Below, piece after piece: positions 60,909 to 64,000 of a stretch of DNA of 64,000 bases. The DNA lies in contig WHVY01000006.1 of the NCBI GenBank assembly GCA_022266195.1, positions 5,208,001-5,272,000 on the forward strand. Direction: 5' to 3'. The position numbers were made by a program, and so were the translations under genes. Within the stretch, counting starts at the first letter, position 1. Each line of letters starts with the position of its first letter. The notes beneath the pieces are model-generated. The model worked only from the letters and a program-made list of their open reading frames with translations, searched no databases and had not been told where the DNA came from. The stretch comes from Tetranychus cinnabarinus. Taxonomy: Eukaryota > Arthropoda > Arachnida > Trombidiformes > Tetranychidae.

Positions 60909-61405
60909 TTACATAGAACCTTAATTTGTATTTGTATTCACTATTTGCTAAAATCAAATTCAAAATGGTAGTAATTATCTCTTCAATCAAAATTTGAGAT
61001 TTATTAATGTCTGAAACTTGCATCCACACATAGCAAAATTTAAGAGGAAAATTTAACTGTCAATCGTAACATTTGATTTACCTTTGGTTTACATCTGTTA
61101 TTGAAAAGATAATTTCATGCGTTTGCTATTGGAATCAGCTTAATCTATTGTTTGATTATTTCAGGTAGCTTCTGGTTTCATATTTGAATGATGAATAACA
61201 AGTCAATTGATAAATTAGCGTTAACTTGAGATTGATTTATCTTGCTTTTGTAAATTTCACCGAATTGAACTAAAAGTATTCTTAAGTGACTTACATTCAA
61301 GTTGCACTTCAACATTTCCACATCTCTATTGACTTACCAAATTAATTTGACCAAAAACTACTGAAAAATAATTTACCGATATCAATTAGTTGACAAATTT
61401 GAGGT

Positions 61406-61411
61406 TTTATT
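61406..61411 (-). terminator. polyadenylation signal AATAAA (secreted pro-peptide)
   Basis: TTTATT on the plus strand, AATAAA on the minus strand, about 125 bases past the stop of the 158-aa gene. Confidence 0.4.
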
Positions 61412-61535
61412 GATTAACTAAGATTGAACAAAGATTGTAATACATTGTATATTTAATGGCAATAGAAGTCAGTTTAAATCTTCCACTTTTATCAAAGGAT
61501 GGCCATAGTTGTTTAAGGTAATTAATATTTAGATA

Positions 61536-62012
61536 TCATTTAGTTACTGAGGTCAAGACGGATGAAGGTCCGGTCGATGTTCCTTGATTTGACAGAATGT
61601 TAGATAATTTAGAACCAGTGGAAGTTAAAAGTTTCATTGCTTTAGATGAAGATTCACTATTAAGAAGTTTGCCAACAGCCTCATCTGTTGTTGTCTTTAA
61701 TGTTTTGAGTGCTCCTTGTAGTTGGTCAATAACTGATGTAAGCACGGGTTCGTAGCCTTTATTGGACATCATATTAGCCAACTGTCCCACTGTGAGGCTG
61801 AGAATTTTTAATGGATTTTTAGAGCCCTCGGACGATTCATCTTCTGTACCAGATGCAACAGGTGAAGTACTTGGTTGTCCACTTGTTACGGAACCAACAT
61901 TTTTACTGGATCTTTTAAATCTTAAGTGTTGACCAACATTTTCCTGGTTAATGGATAAACCTTGGTGAAAGAGAGAAACGAAGAGACACGAAAATATAAT
62001 AAACTTAATCAT
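61536..62012 (-). CDS. secreted protein with predicted furin site, hypothetical
   Basis: 158 aa, one exon, ATG at 62012. Residues 1-20 form a signal peptide (MIKFIIFSCLFVSLFHQGLS). A basic RFKR at 31-34 fits a furin cleavage site, leaving a Ser/Gly/Thr-rich segment (about 35-65). Then a helical region at about 67-145 (LKILSLTVGQLANMMSNKGY, VIDQLQGALKTLKTTTDEAV, KAMKLLTSTGSKLSNIL) follows, which may form short amphipathic repeats. The mature chain has no cysteines. I recognise no family. The product is likely secreted as a propeptide; role unknown. Confidence 0.6.
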   Translation of the reverse strand: MIKFIIFSCLFVSLFHQGLSINQENVGQHLRFKRSSKNVGSVTSGQPSTSPVASGTEDESSEGSKNPLKILSLTVGQLANMMSNKGYEPVLTSVIDQLQGALKTLKTTTDEAVGKLLNSESSSKAMKLLTSTGSKLSNILSNQGTSTGPSSVLTSVTK

Positions 62013-63292
62013 AATTAGTAAGGATAATCAGCTTTTGTGGTGAAGTTGTATTGATCAAAATGAGCAATCAACAATAATGTGGTTAACAGTAGGCTTACAC
62101 TTTTGTACTCTATCAACGCCAGAGTTATCGTTAATTCCAATCAATATTTCAATAAATTTATTTCATATAGACTTATAATAATTGTATTGATGTGTGTGAG
62201 TTGTTGAAAAAATATTAAATCATTCTGACAAACCAATGTAAATCTACAGGTAAATTGTCTAGTATTAACATTCCATTTAAAGCTTCAATTTCCTTCATTA
62301 CTAATACGGTCAGTATTATATTTCATCAATTTGAGCGTGAAAATCATCAATTAGCATGAGTTTGTTTATTAAAAGATAACTCAGTTGAAGCTAATACGCT
62401 TATCCGAGATTAATCAGCCAGTCTCATTATAACCCTACGCAAATCATCAACAAGTGTTTCCGCAGCAATCAGGTTTAGTTGCCTTCAATAAAATCATTTT
62501 ATCCAGTGCTATTCTTTAATTACGATTGTTGAAGTACCTTTCATTTCATCTCAAGGTTTTATCGCAGTGATTCCCATTGATAAACCTTGCTAATGATCAC
62601 GATTAAATAACACTATCAACATGACCATAGACCAAAAGATGTATTTGAATAGCTGATGTTGCCCTATGAAATGATAATTATCTCAAGGTTAGAACCAATT
62701 AAATTTAACAATTTCCAGGTAACAATGTTAATTATTAGGGAGATGTATTCACTCGTTATCCCCTGTAGTCCTAAACGCTAACAGGCTGTTCATTTATCAT
62801 CAAGGTTCAAGTCTTGAACGGTCCAATTGAAGGAATCAAACTTTCTTGGTTCGACATAAACTTAAATATTTAATGGATTATAATTTAACCATTTGGTTTA
62901 TGGTATTGGTTGTCGCTTCTCGAAATTCATTTCTAAGTTACAAAATTGATTCGTTATGATTCGTTCATTGTACAATATATAAAGAAAGACAGTCATAGAA
63001 AAAAACGTTTATCCAAAGTGTCTGAGGTCATCAATTGGCATTCTTGTGAGCCGTCTGTTTACTTCAGTCCAATTTGCGAAGATGATTATGCTTAAAAATA
63101 ATGGATAGGATGGTTATGATGATGACGATGGTGATATCAATGGTGTTGTTGGTGATGATTATAGAGACAATGATTATGATGGATGACAGATATGTATGCA
63201 ATTATGGCGCTTAATCGTTTTCGCAATTAATTGATGTATACGACAGCTTAAGAACCATTCCATTAGCCATCCGATCTATCTTTGAATGACTC
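62013..63292. other. gap between pro-peptide start and four-pass membrane gene
   Basis: 1.28 kb, holding the pro-peptide promoter and the 3' UTR of the membrane gene. A GATGATG-type microsatellite patch lies at about 63105-63185. No coding block or RNA gene seen. Confidence 0.5.
63105..63185. repeat. GAT/GGT-rich microsatellite patch
   Basis: Imperfect GATGATGATGATGACGATGG-type repeat over about 80 bp, downstream of the four-pass membrane protein gene. Confidence 0.6.
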
Positions 63293-63760
63293 TCATTGAG
63301 AAGCTGATTCCTGCATAACCCAGCAATAGATTAGAGAGAGAAGTAGTAGGCCAGGTTTTGTGACCTGACAAATAACCTTGTAGACAAATATATTGAAATC
63401 ACCCGAAGCATAGATGCCAATCAGCTCGAAGCCCCACTCCATCAGGAACATGAGGATAAAACAAATAAGAAGAAGCCTATGGTTTTTGTAAGTAGCCACA
63501 CCACCAACACAAAGGACAAGAAAATTTAAAATTTCGGTAAAGATGAAGAAATTTCTAGTAGCTTTGAAAAATTCTCTCTTCCATATCTCATCGGTATCAT
63601 ATTTTTCAATGTCCTCTCTATAACCAATGGTACAGAAATATGTCCAGATAACTTCATAGATCAGAGTAATGATGAGATGGAAAAGAAGAAGGTAACGAAG
63701 TTGCTTAAGCCTTCGGCTGCTCACAGAGGGTGATTTAAGTTTATCATACAAAGAACCCAT
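63293..63760 (-). CDS. four-pass membrane protein, hypothetical
   Basis: 155 aa, one visible exon, with the start at ATG 63760 (MGSLYDKLKS). An open frame extends upstream only through a GTG, so this ATG is preferred. Four hydrophobic spans lie at about 22-44, 69-91, 96-117 and 127-149. The N-terminus is basic (SSRRLKQ), suggesting it is cytosolic. A loop with EDIEKYDTDEIWKREF lies between spans 1 and 2. I do not recognise the family. Tetraspanin-like layout is superficial only, since the CCG motif and large cysteine loop are missing. Confidence 0.6.
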   Translation of the reverse strand: MGSLYDKLKSPSVSSRRLKQLRYLLLFHLIITLIYEVIWTYFCTIGYREDIEKYDTDEIWKREFFKATRNFFIFTEILNFLVLCVGGVATYKNHRLLLICFILMFLMEWGFELIGIYASGDFNIFVYKVICQVTKPGLLLLSLIYCWVMQESASQ

Positions 63761-64000
63761 TACGTGTTTTAATGTCACAGTTCAATCACAAAATCAAAAA
63801 AATGGATAACTGGATATAACCAAGGAATACAGGATTGTTAACAAGAAGGCACAATAAACTGGGTAAAATACTATTTCCACAATACAACTGGTAATGATGA
63901 AATTGAATGTAGAAGTAAACTCTGAGAAGACGAGAAAATGTTGCTGTAAACAAAAGAAGTTGTGTTTCCTTTATGACAAATTATATCTTTGCTTGGTCAA
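63761..64000. other. right-edge sequence
   Basis: 240 bp upstream of the four-pass membrane gene; likely its promoter and 5' UTR. No other feature seen. Confidence 0.4.

Larger units (their letters stand above)
60682..61535. other. gap between PNKP and secreted pro-peptide, tail to tail
   Basis: 854 bp with the 3' UTRs of both genes. AATAAA for PNKP is at 60903-60908. On the minus strand AATAAA for the pro-peptide gene is at 61406-61411. AT-rich, no coding block. Confidence 0.5.

Noticed and set aside
1..64000. CRISPR arrays, bacterial operons, phage or viral genes
   Set aside because: None seen; the whole window is intron-containing eukaryotic DNA, with no regularly spaced repeats and no viral polymerase or capsid motifs.

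Overview
The window is eukaryotic nuclear DNA. It is strongly AT-rich, its genes are split by GT/AG introns of about 75 nt to 13.7 kb, and there are no operons or Shine-Dalgarno sites. The gene content (CLIP-domain trypsin, an SLC46-type transporter, AGMO, E3BP, PNKP, TRAPPC10, YIF1, a DOMON/cytochrome b561 protein and tyrosine-rich secreted peptides) points to an arthropod. A chelicerate such as a mite is my best guess, but the species cannot be fixed from the sequence alone.

Layout. 1-30 kb: one large minus-strand gene of the CPED1 family. I rebuilt thirteen coding exons whose splice phases all agree: 1094 codons starting with a type II signal-anchor exon at 29939-30089. The 3' end probably lies off the left edge. 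Its second intron (13.7 kb) holds a compositional island at about 17.7-19.05 kb with three inverted repeats. 30.6-32.1 kb: intronless minus-strand FRRS1-like gene (DOMON plus cytochrome b561). 33.8-37.9 kb: TRAPPC10, minus, 7 exons. 39.9-41.0 kb: YIF1, plus, 3 exons. 41.2-42.5 kb: CLIP-domain trypsin-like protease, plus. 42.7-43.7 kb: pyruvate dehydrogenase E3-binding protein, minus, without a lipoyl domain. 44.2-48.7 kb: two direct copies of a tyrosine-rich secreted peptide gene flanking an SLC46-like transporter (all minus). 49.5-50.5 kb: unrecognised 4-exon gene. 51.5-57.5 kb: AGMO, minus, 8 exons, with decayed coding remnants in intron 2. 58.9-60.7 kb: PNKP, plus, 2 exons. 61.5-62.0 kb: secreted pro-peptide. 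63.3-63.8 kb: four-pass membrane protein.

These are mostly independent genes, not a pathway. TRAPPC10 and YIF1, both of ER-Golgi transport, are head to head across about 2 kb. CPED1 is predicted to be a secretory-pathway membrane enzyme. Exon boundaries were deduced by reading frame, splice consensus and phase, supported by recalled family sequence patterns; no alignment was run. The accessory content is modest, and nothing here is a convincing new defence or mobile system. The observations most worth a second look are the duplicated peptide, the lipoyl-less E3BP, the unusual activation site of the protease, and the hairpin island.
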